Position numbers and translations under genes: made by a program
The notes under the pieces: model-generated
What the model was told of the DNA's origin: nothing
Database searches by the model: none
The model's input: the letters and a program-made list of their open reading frames with translations, nothing else
Part shown: positions 47,101 through 59,438 of the stretch, piece after piece
How the letters are laid out: each line of letters begins with the position of its first letter
Numbering within the stretch: the first letter of the stretch is position 1
Assembly: GCA_947396885.1 (NCBI GenBank)
Contig: OX377204.1
Span: 1,798,001-1,862,000 of the forward strand
Reading direction: 5' to 3'
Source of the DNA: Heligmosomoides polygyrus polygyrus
Taxonomy: Eukaryota > Nematoda > Chromadorea > Rhabditida > Heligmosomidae
DNA: 64,000 nucleotides

Positions 47101-50100
47101 TTCCACTTTTTCACTTTTCACTTCAACGACCTGAAAATTGACAAAATTCATGATGAAAAAAGAAATGCAATACATGGTCTGATTGAGCAAATCATTCTCT
47201 TTCGGAAGCTATGCAGCGCTATGCAAGAGACCGCTGGCGAAATCTGCAGTGAATCGTTAAAAAAACGGCGAAGACTCATGGGATAACCTAATAGTATACC
47301 CTTGTCGAACTCCTGTTCGGTGTATTATATCTTAAGAAATCAAAGAGCCGTTGCATGAAAGAATTTCGATTATGCCGAAAAGGCATGGCAGTATCCACCT
47401 CTACCGCCTATATTGTGGGCATCATCCAATCTTCTTTAACCTCGAGATCTGATATTTGATTTTGATCACGACTGTTTAGAACAGACACAAACGGTAATAT
47501 GAATACATCATCGAACAAACGTAAGCTTGAAGTGTCTTTGTTTTAGCACTTTTGCTTAAGCCTGGAGCGGCTGGTAGAGAGGCTATATGTCGTTACAGGA
47601 TGTTTTGTTGCGATCAAAACTCATACGCCAGGCGGGAATCGAACCCACACTTTCTGCTCTCCGAGCACCGATGCTACTCCTTACACCACCCGCGCTGTTT
47701 GGCCGCAGGTAACATCCGCGATATCTTCGAGGTCCGTCAGCACCCACCAATGTCATAACTTTATCAAGAACACAAGATCTCTGTAAAAGCAGAAGACTGG
47801 AATTCCTAAAACCATTCTTGCTTTGATGCCATATTGAAAACGCGATGGTTGAGAGGAGGAAGTGACTACGGGAGTTCAACGTTACTAAACCTATACACGT
47901 TGACGACAGTGTCACTCAATGGTGCGTGACAGCCAGTCTGTCTCGTGGGACAACGCCGCTCAATGGTGCGCGGCGGTCTATTTAGTCGAAAAGGACGACA
48001 TCAGGTCCATCCGAATTTCGTCTGGAAGGGTTATTTGGAATGGCGAACATGATGCCGATGTCCGTTGTATCGAGTGATTAATCGGTTTTCTACCAAATCG
48101 ATAACTGCAGTTTTCGTGTCGGGACCTTCGATTTTGCACAAAGTCCGTGTGAAAGGTTACTTGAGAAGCTGGTCACAAATCTCACGTTTTCTTTACGGCA
48201 TTTCATTAGGTTTCACATCTATGACAATCTGCTTTCTTTAGCGCACCAAAAATAATCTTCTAGACGAAGTTCTGGCTAGATCAGTGATCCTGTCCCGTCA
48301 TATCGTCTCCCAACCACATTACGTAGTTCACGTAGCCCACGTAGCTTACTTACCGCTGTCTATCGTAGTTGGCTGATATTTAAAAGAGAGTGTGATAATC
48401 GTGATCAGCACCTCCAATAACCCTTAGACGACGTTCAGTACAACGATGAGTCCGACACGACCACCATAGTTATCGATTTGGTAGATAAGTTTGCGTAACC
48501 GTTCACACCATCGTGTTCGTCATCCCAAATTAACCTTTAGAAGAAGTTTGGGTCACAGGATTTCGTCTCATACGTGCGTGGTGCGCTTCGTCCCATGCGA
48601 CAGACACGCGAAAATCGCTCTCGTCGTCAACGTGTTAAGTACGCCAACCCAGCTTTCACTGTAAATGAATGCCGCCTCGTCGACCTCGTCGTCTTAGGTC
48701 TGTAGAAGGATATTTTAGTTCCGCCTCTTCTAATTCGAGACCGTAAACAGATCTTTTCGCTTAAGGAGTTTATGGATCATACACACATCTGCAATTTGAC
48801 GACTAGCCTTTAAGGTATGAAGGCCTAAATATACGTTCCAAAATTTGACTCAAGGGATTCTTGGATATAAGAAACCGTCCATCCTTATTATGATTTTCCT
48901 TGAAGGCGTTCTGCAGTTTTTCGAAAGTGGCCATATCCTTATATTTATGAGGGAAAAGGCTGTAATGGAGCGGTCGAAAATAGGTCCTACATATGTTTTG
49001 TATGCCAGAAGGACATTTTGTCATTAATGCTAAAGGCTTTGAAAAGCTGATAATTGCGAGTGATAGCCTTACGTCTTACAATCTCTTTGAAGTGCAAGAA
49101 AAAGTCAAGTTTGTCCTTGTAGTGGAAACCTAGATCCTTGATTTCATGTACCATTTTGATCGACTTTTTTCAGGATGTAATGAGAAGGACAAGAATAAGG
49201 AATTCTAGAACATCCAAGCCGAAGGTGGTAAGTTTTCGGGAGAAAAGATGGGAGCAGCGATTTGTTAATAGCTCATTGGAAGGTAACTGCATTCTTATTA
49301 CTCCGTATTTCTCTTTAACTTTTTGAGGTCATCGGCTGAGAAACTGCGCAGTGGAAGCATCGAGCGAATATGACTCTAAACGGTTCACCCTTTGAACGCG
49401 AAGGTCGCATACAGCATTTTTGAATTACCACAATGTCAAGAATGCGATATCCATAGGAACTGGAACATGGTCAGAAGAGAAGTGAGCTGCAAACCAGAAT
49501 TAGCATGAGATGTACTCACTTACCAGAACCTTAAAGAGCTGAGCCGGTTTTTTGACTTGAAGGTTTTGTTAATATGTCTATGTCTCAAAACTAGACCGCA
49601 AGGTAAAATATTTCTTAAATAGCTTTGTTGAATAAATGTCTGATTACCCAAGTTTGAGGTAACGTCCGCAGTCTCCAGTGTCTTGCTTGATAATCGTCTT
49701 TGAGTACTATACATATATACGTTGCTGTCCAGATTCAAATTAGGTGGGTAAATGAATAAACGTTGTTGATTGTATCAATGGACATTCTGTGCTTGCAGCT
49801 CTGGTTTTTTCGATACCATCACCATTGCAAACGCTACGAGAATGCGTCTTAACTGCACAGTTGGAGACAAAATGAGAAGTTTTCAAACAAACCACTTTGA
49901 TATTGGATCTCGAATTGGTTTCATCTTGATGCCCCTGAAAAAACGAAACATTTGTGGGTAACCTTATGGTAATTTATATATAGAAACACCTACGCTCCAC
50001 AGTATAGGTGGTCAGTTTTCACAGATGAGCTCAAGAACTCTGTTGTCTGCTCGACGTTCCATCCAGAGTCCGAGTCGATTTTAATGATTGCTGCTGCCTC

Positions 50101-53100
50101 ATTGCATGTTGACGATATGTACCGAAAGCCAGAAATAGTCTAAAAAGTCTGATTTTTTGAACTTGATTTGATATTTATTATTTTCAAATAATACTCATGA
50201 CGTATGAGAAGTATGAGCGCGAAACGATATTGCTGGAAGAAACCGGAAGATTTCTTGGCTTTGCAAAGTGCCATTAAAAAGGTTGCTGAATGGTCTGATA
50301 AATGGAAACTACCATTGTCTGCTCCAAAACTAAAATCTTCATATTGCTCACTCGAAGTTAGGGTGTCTCACACGGAATTCAGCCTTCTTTTCAGAGTTAT
50401 TCACATCGACTGTGTGCTTACTTAAGTTAGTTTTTTGCGGCGTTTCATCTTTTACATTTCCTGTTTTTACTACATTATTCCCTCAACGGTTTCTAAAATT
50501 ACAGGGTGTCCCGAAATTACGTTCCCAAGTATTCACCGTTATCAGGTAAAAGATGTAAAAGCGATTAGAGCACGAAATTCTAGCGTAACTTTATCAACAT
50601 ATTTACACACAATTACATTATCGGATCTCGAAACGACTTCCTCTGGCACGTATGCAGGCCTTCAGACCACGAGGAAAGGCATCTAGCGTGGCACGCAGTA
50701 TTCCATTGGCATTTCTTCCCATGCCTTCAGAAGGATTTCTTTCAGCGACTCGACCGATCGTTGTTTCTTCGAACAGGCCTAGGTCTCCAAATAGGCTCAG
50801 ATAGAGTAGTCATTGAGTTGAGGTGCGGACTGTACGGAAGCCATTCTTCCGGGCTGACAAAGCCAGGAAGCTTGTCGCGGCACTATCCTGTACGATTTTC
50901 GATTTATGAGGTGGTGCCGAATCCTGCTGGAAAACGGACGACTTGTCCTTGAAGATTGTCGAACTCCAGGAAATCAATGTCTCGAGTCCATTTTCTCTCC
51001 TTTTTTGACGAAAAACAACGGTGACTTTCCCGCGTAGGTGACAGCGGCCCAAACCATGACTGAATCCGGGTGGTCGCAGCATTCATGGATCCTTCCCGCT
51101 TTTTTAGCTTCAGCTACTCTTTCAGCAAGCACAGGATTGTTTTGGCTGTTCAGCGCTGCTTCGAGAGTAAAAAAATTTCCGTTTGAAAAAATGTCATTGC
51201 GGTAGCGTGCCGAGCTGAAACACTGAAAGAGTGCCTCGCATTTTTTTCACAATTCTTCAACATGTGTGAGAGAAGAATATGGGCCCTCTGGTAGCGGTGA
51301 GACGTCACTCCTAGCTTCTCAATGGCAATGCGGTTCATGCAAGTTTTGCTAACTTCTATCGCTTTTACCATCCCATGAGGAGATTAGCTACAAAATGGCA
51401 CCTTCTCATCCTCTTAAGCGATCAGCTAAGATTTCCTGGGATTCCTCCGCACCAGCACGAGAACACATTTGCAATTCTGAGTTGAAGTTACAGTAGCTGG
51501 TCTTCCTCTCTCGGGTCGATCGTTCAATGAACCGAGCTCCTCCTATCGTTTGATGGTGTTGAAGACGATTTTCCTGGACACTGAGAACGTCTTCGAGGTG
51601 TTGCTCACCGATGCTCCGTTGATATGAACCGTGATGATAGGAACACTCAGAGGATGAGAAGGTGCCATTTTATAGCTAGCCGGTATTGCAACTGGATATT
51701 AAGCATTTGAGATCACGGTGAACATGACTAGCGCGGGAAACTAAGACAGTAGATCACCTGTGCTTAGATCAAGAAAAATGGTAGATCAAACATGTGGGAC
51801 ACCCTGTATAACCTTCAGACTACAATCGAGCATAAAATGATTGTACGCGGGTGTCTGCTCTACGACTTCAATTTGAAGAAATCGGCTTCGGAATCGCATC
51901 TTTCGAATGAACTGCATTTGGCGAAAATGTCGTTCCCAAAAGACAATGGGAGCGGTGGCTTCAACGTTTCGCACCGGCGACGAAAGTCTCGAAGACGAAG
52001 GGCACAGAAGACAGGCGCCTATCAAGGATAAAACCCTTTACGGACTGGCGTTAAAGCTGATCCGACAAAATCGACTCGAAAGGTTGTCGTAACGTTAGGT
52101 GGAATTTCGCATTTTAATGCAAATCGGGATTCGGTTCATTCCCAAAAGGAGGGGACCTCATAATTGGATTTGGACGTCCTATTGCTCGTTCCCGAACACA
52201 AGTCCAGTTATAGCGTGGCCCCCAGGCCCCCTGGGGCCAATCAGTATCAGAAACAGTCAGAAACACAGAAACAAAAACAAGCAATAAAACGGAGAAACAA
52301 AAACACAAAATACGCCCCAGGACTCCCTGGGTCGTCTCTACGTGTCTCCCCACGGTGAAGGAGTCGACGCGCACGCATTGAGTGCGCGGGAATTTGAAAA
52401 CGGGGATTACGTGCGGAGCCGCTGGAGCCTCTTCCTGCTTTTATAACTAATTTTTCAATATTCCAGCGACAGGACCCGCTATTTCTTGGGGAGTGCATCA
52501 GGAAAGGTCGTTTATAGATCATGTTGTATGTGTTTATCCACAAATAGGTGTGATTTACAAGTGATTATGGAGTGCCTCTCCCCCCCCCCCCCCCCTTGGG
52601 ATTGAACCCCTAAAATTGTTCAGGTTTTGCTAGATTTGAAGACCAGAAAGCTTTGCGCTTGTCAAAGATGAAATTGTTTTGAGGCGTAGTGCAACTTTTT
52701 TGAGACACGAGGTACATCACTATATCTTTGCTTTGATTTGTATGAAAGCGACTGACATTAGAAGGCTAAATAGTTGTGATTGAAGGAAAGCAATGCAAAC
52801 TCAAGTCAGTCTCAAAACTGATCGTGCCTTTAACGTGAGGGTCCGGTAGCTGTCAGTAATGTTCGTCTGAAGTATGTCTCCATAAATTTTGTTCTCGTAG
52901 TTCAGTAATTGTTGAGTGTCGTCCACACCGGATTTCCCAGCAACAAACAATACGTTGTACTTGTGCTGAAAGAAAAACCTGAACGCATTTTGGAAGAAAT
53001 TTAGACAGTCGTACGATGTTTCTTCTGGCCTTCCATTTGTAGACATTAGTATAAACATTGAAAGTGAATCCAACTCACTTTCTCCTTCAGTGCTGCGCTA

Positions 53101-53244
53101 GCATATGTTGCACGCCATTGGTATCTCGTAATGTCATCATCAGCTCGTGTGGGCACAAAGATAATATAGGACGCGCCAATGCAAAAACTGCTGCTTGGCA
53201 CGAGCAGGTACGGTGCCACACTGAGGCTCTCAAATTGAGTTGAA
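44186..53244 (-). CDS. GT31-like galactosyltransferase gene (middle exon not found)
   Basis: Exons: 53244-53079 ([34 protein letters not shown]), 52965 down to about 52830 ([32 protein letters not shown]), 44956-44830 ([32 protein letters not shown]) and 44386-44186 ([10 protein letters not shown] to TAG). These are the ordered blocks of the Galactosyl_T (GT31) family, Golgi type II membrane enzymes that move galactose or GlcNAc from UDP-sugar. The exon with the DxD metal site should lie between 52.8 and 45.0 kb; I could not find it. In the second exon the frame runs on past TLTLK to a stop without a clear GT donor. So the gene may be broken, or the two halves may belong to different genes. 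That gap holds RTE, CR1 and Tc1-type insertions. Confidence 0.68.
46229..47290. mobile_element. 1.06-kb TA-flanked palindromic element, copy 2, nested in RTE
   Basis: The element is 46231-47288 with TA on both sides and ends ggttgtcccataagtc and gactcatgggataacc. It is the same layout as 34714-35753, roughly 90 percent identical by eye, with arms 46231-46714 and 46820-47288. The loop holds the conserved short ORF. It is inserted at a TA in the RTE. Confidence 0.9.
46737..46817 (+). CDS. Short ORF in palindrome loop, second copy
   Basis: There are 26 codons, [20 protein letters not shown] followed by IRQKSA and TGA. It differs from the copy at 35206 at four residues, near the front. Length, start and stop are kept. 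Confidence 0.3.
   Translation: MPKREESSSPTTPSPSSVVDIRQKSA
47552..47760 (-). repeat. tRNA-like repeat family 2, third copy
   Basis: The minus-strand tRNA-like part is about 47629-47697 (B box ggttcgattcc). The flank gtcgttacaggatgttttgt and the word cttaagcctggagcggctgg are as in the other copies. Confidence 0.75.
47761..48785. other. Spacer with diverged palindrome-family words
   Basis: Words like cgtctggaagggttattt and ccaaataacccttagacg at 48020-48560 are diverged relatives of the repeat inside 38704-39528. No gene is seen. Confidence 0.45.
48786..49330 (-). mobile_element. CR1-like RT fragment
   Basis: Minus-strand frames give [43 protein letters not shown] and [14 protein letters not shown] blocks, the thumb region of a CR1-type reverse transcriptase. 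Frames shift and stop, and both ends are missing. Confidence 0.75.
49792..50143 (+). CDS. Two candidate exons of an unknown gene
   Basis: 49797-49956 follows a gcttgcag acceptor and encodes [20 protein letters not shown] and [17 protein letters not shown] before a ggtaac donor. 50005-50143 follows a ctccacag acceptor and encodes [20 protein letters not shown] and [15 protein letters not shown] before a TAA stop. Splice phases do not agree in the best frame (phase 2, then 0). The peptides look coding but match no family I recognise. Confidence 0.25.
50215..50350 (+). mobile_element. Small CR1-type RT fragment
   Basis: The sequence [20 protein letters not shown] followed by KLPLS matches [20 protein letters not shown] at 10.7 kb (opposite strand), the same element family. 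Confidence 0.8.
50502..51809 (-). mobile_element. Tc1/mariner-type element with both ends, transposase decayed
   Basis: The ends tacagggtgtcccgaaatt (50502) and gtgggacaccctgta (51809) are inverted and carry TA at the edges. Between them, on the minus strand, broken frames include [28 protein letters not shown] (in place of the QQD..P.H block), then [12 protein letters not shown]. There are several frameshifts. It is about 1.3 kb, normal for a full element, so it is an inactivated complete copy rather than a MITE. It lies in the long intron of the galactosyltransferase gene. Confidence 0.85.
51810..52800. other. Spacer
   Basis: A run of C at 52579-52597 may mark a sequencing weak point. No gene is recognised. 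Confidence 0.4.
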
Positions 53245-54390
53245 CTGATAAACAGTTGTAGAAAATTCGTTTCTAGCATGGAAGGAATTCCGGCTCAGTA
53301 TATCAGGATTTTGAAGCAATGGGGATATGCCAACCAGGGATGGGAAGAATTTTTTAAAAAATTTCTCAAAAAACAGAAAACGGAAAATCGAGTTTGTCGA
53401 AAATCAGAAAAGCCAAAAACGCCAGAAAACAGAGAATTTTGAAATTATCGCTTTAGCTATTTATTGTATCTAAATACGCGTTGTTACCAATAACTAACAT
53501 TTTTATACTATTCACGCCAAGTTGGGCACTTATCGACGTAAACTGGATAGTTCTCAAGTCAAACTGAACACCTTCCAATTAAAAGCGAAGGGATGTGTGA
53601 CTTTAGCAGATACGGTCCGTTTTAAAAATTTATAATTTATCTACTACAATAAATTGGGGACACTTCTTGAAATTATTCAAAATTTTGATTTTAGCAGTTA
53701 AAATAAAGAATCAAAAAATATCATTTCACCGTGCAGAAAAGCAGCAATTTTTAAACCATGAAAAGAATAGGGAACACCATGCCCTCGTCTAAGTCGCCAC
53801 AATTTTTTTAACGGGTTAACGTAAATGCGTACGTAAATTACTTGGAACTACAACAAGGATACGTGTATTTTCAACAATTGTTTTTGTCCTACCTTCTACA
53901 AATGCGTAACAACGTGAAGAAAATTTTTGCTATCAACCAAAGGAAATTCGATGGTATATGTCGCGAAAATGGGCAGCATTGGTAGATGGGAGCGCCCCAT
54001 CATATCAGACCGGATAGAATTGGTGTTCCATTTGGAGAGGGCGTGTATAGTCGGTACCCTGGTTGGCTGGCATGTCTTCGCTCTGTGCACCGCTTGGTTA
54101 TTATTGGCTGGTTGACGCATTCCCTCCTACCAATGCTGCTCACTTTCGCGACATGTACCAAATCGAGATAATGAACGAGTGTATGGGATCAACTATTCTT
54201 TAAGCACAATGCAAATTTGCTGTTTTTTGTACTGTACTCAAAATAAATTCTATCTTATTCTTTTTTTTAATAAAAATAAGGATTTAATTAAGCTTTAAAC
54301 ACTGTGTGCTCCTTTTCGGGGAAAGGATTACGAATTTTTCAAGAAAGTGATAGTGAATTCTCCTGAGACAAAAATTTCGACCTTCCTGGT
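53245..54390. other. Spacer with the attggacac degenerate repeat
   Basis: Words such as aagttgggcacttatcgacg and actggatagttctcaagtc at 53515-53580 resemble the repeat at 38120. No gene is seen. Confidence 0.4.
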
Positions 54391-54690
54391 GGATAAGGAT
54401 AAAGGATAAAGGACGGCGTTACTCAATCCCTTCTGGGATGCGCCAGCGCATTCTACTTCTGCAGGATGTCGTGGAGGCGACATGAATGCGTATTTGGCCA
54501 TGCAATGACTTGCGGTGGCCAGCCGATGAAGAACAAGTCAGCGCTTTATCCTTCCCAGACAAGTTTGGTACCAAATCACCGACTCCGGAGGGATGGAAGG
54601 CTTGGTTGGCCTGGGCGGGAAATCCGAACCAAGAACCTGGTATCGGGTGCACGCGACAGTCGCGCCTCCTCCGACTGCGCTACGCGCCCT
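54391..54690 (-). repeat. SINE family 1, full copy
   Basis: The minus-strand head at 54690 (gtagcgcagtcggaggaggc) runs to the tail ttatcctttatcc near 54391, with all body words present. It is the best copy in the window and a useful reference for the family. Confidence 0.85.
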
Positions 54691-55423
54691 CCTGGTGGTT
54701 AACTGGTTTAATGTGGAACGATCGTTTTACTTTGGATTATAATTGGATTGATTTCAAAGGTGTTCAACTTGTTTTGAAAAGTGTGCAGTATGACAGGAAA
54801 AGTGCCCAATTTGACGAGAAGATGGTGTGGATAGGTAGTGACGTGGTCTACAAGAGAGGAAGCAACTATAGTGGAGCAAGTGGTGTTAATATAAATTCCT
54901 CCAACGCACTTAAGCTATAAATTCGACAAATTCGCTACGGAACAACTATGTGATGGTAGCACTTGCATCATCAATCAAACGAAACAGACGATTGGATGGC
55001 GCGATTTCTAACGAAAGACATGGCACAAATAGCTTTTCTCCAATTTGGAAAGGCCTAAGAAGATTTTTTCTGAAGAAGCTACGACGTTGTGATGCAGATT
55101 AAACTATGACAGTCGGATACCTATGGATAATTTCTATGATACGCTATTTTCTGTTTTCTGACCAATCTCGCCCATTTTCTCAGAAAACAGAAAACAGGAG
55201 AAAATTTACCCAAAATAGCCAGAAAATTAGAAAACAGAAATTCCGCCCTCCCCTGATGCCAACTAAGCAGGATCTGGCTGAGAGTATGACTCAGATGCAG
55301 TGGCTCATCATGAATTTCGGGAGATTGGATCGGAACCACTCTGAACTTTTCTCCTTTCTTCTTTTCATACGGGATTGCCTCATACTACTTTTACATTTCT
55401 GTTTCCTATTCTTATAAAAAGGA
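54691..55423. other. Spacer
   Basis: No recognised gene. A motif ttctgttttctgacc with mirrored cagaaaacagaaaac lies near 55150-55200. Confidence 0.4.
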
Positions 55424-55930
55424 CGTGTAGTAGCGCAGCAGGAAGAGGCGTCGACCATCGCGTGCATCCGGTTCCAGATTCTAGGTTCGGGTTGCCTGCC
55501 CAGGCTAACCAAGCCACACATCGCTTCGGGGTTGTTGGATTTGTATCAGAATTGTCCCAGAAGGATAAAATACTGACTTGTTCATTGTCTTTCCATTGTA
55601 AGTCATTCTACATGACAAATACGCATTCTAATTACCTTCACGATAGAGGATAAAAGGGCAAAGAACGGTTCTACTTAATGCCTTTTGGGACGCGCCACGC
55701 ATTCCACTTCTACGGGACATCGTGGATACAATTTGAATGCGTATTTGGCCTATTCCGTGAATTGCGGCGGCCAGCCGATGCACAAGTCAGCGCTTTATCG
55801 TTTCCAGACAAGTCTGGTACTAATTCACTGACCGCAGAGGGATGGAAGACTTGGTTGGCCTGGGCGGGAAATCCGAACCAGGAAGCTGATATCGGGTGCA
55901 CGCAACACCCGACTCCTCTTCCGATTGTGA
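55424..55930. repeat. Two SINE family 1 copies, tail to tail
   Basis: The plus copy is 55424-55650 and the minus copy 55651-55930. They meet at aggataaaagggcaaag. This is the same head-out arrangement as 7767-8198. Confidence 0.8.
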
Positions 55931-56133
55931 AATTTTACATATTTATAACTTCTAAAAAAACATTATTTCTGGTAAGTTAAAATATTATTTTAGGGAGATA
56001 GCCGAGATAATGATGTGAAGAAGCGCACTTGAAATTAGACAATTGACTTCTCGAGACATTATTTACTTTACAGGGTTTCATATTCGACTTGAAAACAGTC
56101 TTTAAAAAACGTATGAGATGAACAAATGCCACA

Positions 56134-56541
56134 TACCTGGTCCTTAAAACTAACCCTTCCAAACAGCTGTTTAGAACGGTAATTCGCCTCCTTTACAGAC
56201 AGAGGATCCGGTATGATATCAGGCTGAAACAAACGTTGTCTGTTCACTTCCGTACGGTCATTCTTTTCCTTAATTCTTTCTAGCGAACACCCTCCTCTTC
56301 TTCGTACTTGACAATGGTTTCCATATAAATTAGCTGGTCTACTCCTGTCATAATGTTGACATAAAAACTCACGATATCGAATGACGGATGCACAAGGTAG
56401 TGCACTGTTAGTCGAAGAATAATCAACGAAACTATAAAAAGACATCGTAGCAGATAAAACGGTCCAAAGCGATAGCCCATATCTTAAGCAGAGTTGTGTA
56501 CAATACGAGAGGAGTCTGTCCCAAAACATGTTTGAGTGCAT
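56134..56541 (-). CDS. Possible N-terminal exons of the galactosyltransferase gene
   Basis: Minus strand. From 56480 one frame gives MGYRFGPFYLLRCLFIVSLI, then ILRLTVHYLVHPS, a good signal anchor for a type II Golgi enzyme. From 56228, after a strong gtttgtttcag acceptor, PDIIPDPLSVKEANYRSKQL leads to a gtatgt donor at 56134. The two frames do not join in phase at a clear donor, and a third frame is open across both. Linkage to the catalytic exons at 53244 also fails phase without another exon. Read this as a hint only. Confidence 0.35.
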
Positions 56542-57024
56542 AACACTGCAGCGGTCACCACAAGAAGGAATGATGGTAGTGATCAGTGATTAAATATAGG
56601 ATTTCAGTATCAACAGCAGCAGTATACCGACGACTTCAGAACTGCGCAAGAGGAAATTTAGTAGAGACATTCCACAGACGTCTTTAGAGGCGCTTTCGTT
56701 CGTCGACGATTAGAATCAATGCCTCCGCGTCTCAGCAAAGCAGAGCTGATCTCATCAATCTGGTTCTGGACTGGTAATGTGAACAGTCCATTATTCATCC
56801 AGAAATAGTGTTTGGCTATGAGATCAAGGCGAATCACACAGGATACGATGCTTATTGTCACACTTACGACGTTACTGTGCTTAGACTCCTCCATCAATCG
56901 TTCTTTTGAAGATCATCGGCCCAAATGTGCTGTTGGTGAATTTGAAAAAGGTTAGTTAGCCTATATAGTATTTGAAAGTGATGAAGGATAAAGGATAGAA
57001 AAAGGCTTACTTCGCGTCCAGGCC

Positions 57025-57205
57025 AACGAAGTCTCCAGGGTCGAATTTGGTACCAAACATGTCTGGGAACGGCAAAGCAAGCACTGATTCATTGGTTGGT
57101 CACCGCAAGTGACTGTATAGGCCAAACACCCATTCGAATTATCTCCACGATATAGCTAGAAAGCGTGGCGCACTCCACAAAGAGATCCAATACCGCGTCC
57201 TTCTC
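57025..57205 (+). repeat. SINE family 1, truncated
   Basis: The body words ttggtcaccgcaagtgactg and aggccaaacacccattcgaa and a degraded tail are present. The head is missing. Confidence 0.7.
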
Positions 57206-57344
57206 GGCCGCACTGACGGCCTCTCAACGACTTCGCCGTGGTAATAACTTCTCATCATCAATTGTATTATAGCTGCTACCTATGTCATGGTTTCCTCAGG
57301 AGGAACACCTTAATTACGTCGATTGGGACAAGTTAGAACGAAAT

Positions 57345-57475
57345 GGAAAAATGAACGACATCCACAGAAAATCAACAGCTTGATCAATATCGATTGATGG
57401 CGATCGATACTTTAAAAACAAACTTCAGATTCGTGTTCAGCGACCTCGACTACCTCCAGCGATGAAGTTTCGGGC
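57345..57475. repeat. Single unit of the 42995 satellite-like repeat, minus strand
   Basis: The words gaacgacatccacag, atatcgattgatggcgatcg and cagattcgtgttcagcgacc are the reverse complement of the unit at 42995-43260. Confidence 0.7.
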
Positions 57476-57495
57476 CGCTGTTGATCGCCATAAAT

Positions 57496-57716
<221 letters not shown>

Positions 57717-58479
57717 TACTGATTATATATAGTAAGATAAGATCCTTTAACATAACATTACACGACACATAACATGAATCCCTGGTACACTCGAAAGTTT
57801 GCTTAGGGAGGGAAATAAGCTGCTCCAATGGCAGAAAACCTGCTCCAGTGATTTTGCCCCTTTGCCTAATTTCTTATGATCTGGTAAAGCTAAGCTGTAT
57901 GTTATTGCGTAGACCTCGAAAAGGCTAATCGTGAGCAAATTTGTGTGTGTTTCTTTGCCACGCGGTGTATGCATTCAGTCGACTTCACTTATTTGATTCC
58001 TCAAACTTGGGTAATTGAACCACAGGCACTAACAATTGTTGTGAGGTATAATCGACCACAAAAAAAACAATTGAACTGGACACCCAAGCTATCAGCTATT
58101 CAGCTATCATCGCAAAGCGCATGTTTTATTTCCCGGCGCATTCTTTTCCTAACAACACTATTTCTCGCCACGCAGATTCTTCTGCTCTGAGAAGGCGCTT
58201 CTGTGATAAATCGAATGGTGTCAACCTTTTCTCAGATAAATACCTGAAACTAAAGGAGTTATAAGCATGCGACGGTTGGCGACGGAGGTTATCCATCGCT
58301 ACGCGTTTTTATCTTCATCTCTATCTTTATCCGTTATCTCACGATTTATGCGCTTAGGTCAGCTATGGACTATTAGTCAGTGAAAGAAAATTGCTCCTCT
58401 GCCCCTACGACGCCATTTCGACAGGATGTAGGGCCGCGTGAGCCCAGAATGAGTCCAGAATTACAGTTAGTTTCTGCTG
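57717..58479. other. Spacer
   Basis: No recognised gene. The word cctcaaacttgggtaatt occurs at 57996 (see findings). Confidence 0.4.
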
Positions 58480-59438
58480 AACTCTTTTTTAAAGACCTGA
58501 AAATTAGGTGTGAAAACGTGAGCGAAACACAAATCAACCCCTGCGACACCGACGAGACGTGTCTCCGTGGCGCAGCCAGTAGGTGTGTCGACTCATAACA
58601 GAGCACACCGGCGGGCTTTTGAGTTTAAGTCCGCGTACTGTCAATATTTTTGCACATATTAGTTTGTTGTTACTACGCTTTCTCATGATCATAGGAGTCA
58701 ATTTTGGACCGTAAATGGTTACAACAAATCAAGGCTGTCTAATTGCGCCTTCATATGTGCTAGTTTTTCAGCGATGCGGATCTGCGTTATCATTTCTCTG
58801 GGAGTAAAAAGTCTTATTGTTCTTCCTTTTTAGTCAATAGCTATCGTACAAAACCAGGAAACAAGTAAACGCAAGCGTTTGCCACACCAGCAGCATCTTT
58901 CAAAAGCCAGTAAGAACAATCTTCTCCATCTTCGCCAAGGTCCCATTTTCATTACAATACCTTTGAAATCCGGTGTGAAGGTAAAAATTAGCCGGTCCGA
59001 CTGCACGTTCAGGTGAGCGCGACATTTTTAGTACAATTATGTAAAGATATGGCTCGGGTTCATAATGTTCAACCTAAGGTATGCGTATTTGTGTGCAGTT
59101 ACGGTATCACTGATGATACGGTATGATATGGAAACAGTGCAGATACGCATCGTTAAAAAACTAACACATATGAAGGCGCAAAGAGATAGTTTGGTTTGTT
59201 GGAAGCATTGATCGCCTATAGTGACTCCTGTGATCATGTGAAAGCGTGATAACAGCAAACTAGTATGTGCAAAAAATATTGGCAGTACGCGGAATCGAAC
59301 TGAAAAGCCCGCCGGTGTGCTTCTATGAGGCGCCACTCCTATCGAATGCGCCCCGAGGCACATTTCGTGGGCTGTCGTAAGGGTTGATGAGTGTTGCGCG
59401 CACGTTTCACACCTCTTCTTCAAATCTTCAAAAAAGCC
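58480..59438. repeat. Large inverted repeat with tRNA-like arms
   Basis: The arms are about 58480-58795 and 59125-59438, diverged mirror copies (for example tgcgccttcatatgtgctag against ctaacacatatgaaggcgca). Each arm contains a tRNA-like stretch with agcacaccggcgggctttt. The loop, 58796-59124, contains the candidate exon 58834-58980. Confidence 0.8.

Larger units (their letters stand above)
45317..47325 (-). mobile_element. 5'-truncated RTE, split by a palindromic element
   Basis: Positions 45317-46230 are the minus-strand RTE family of 15-18 kb: the ggtgatacag end, a C-terminal part with deletions ([14 protein letters not shown], then a gap), [13 protein letters not shown] and [15 protein letters not shown]. 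It stops at tcggggatata, where the palindromic element starts. After it, 47289-47325 (gtatacccttgtcgaactcc) continues the RTE, matching ggtatccccttgccgaaccc at 15333. Similarity ends there. Confidence 0.85.

Noticed and set aside
52579..52597. Poly-C tract as a functional element
   Set aside because: It is a plain homopolymer, more likely a sequencing or assembly weak point.
54419..54702. Conserved-looking short proteins ([12 protein letters not shown]...)
   Set aside because: The same peptide appears wherever the SINE occurs. It is SINE sequence, not a gene family.
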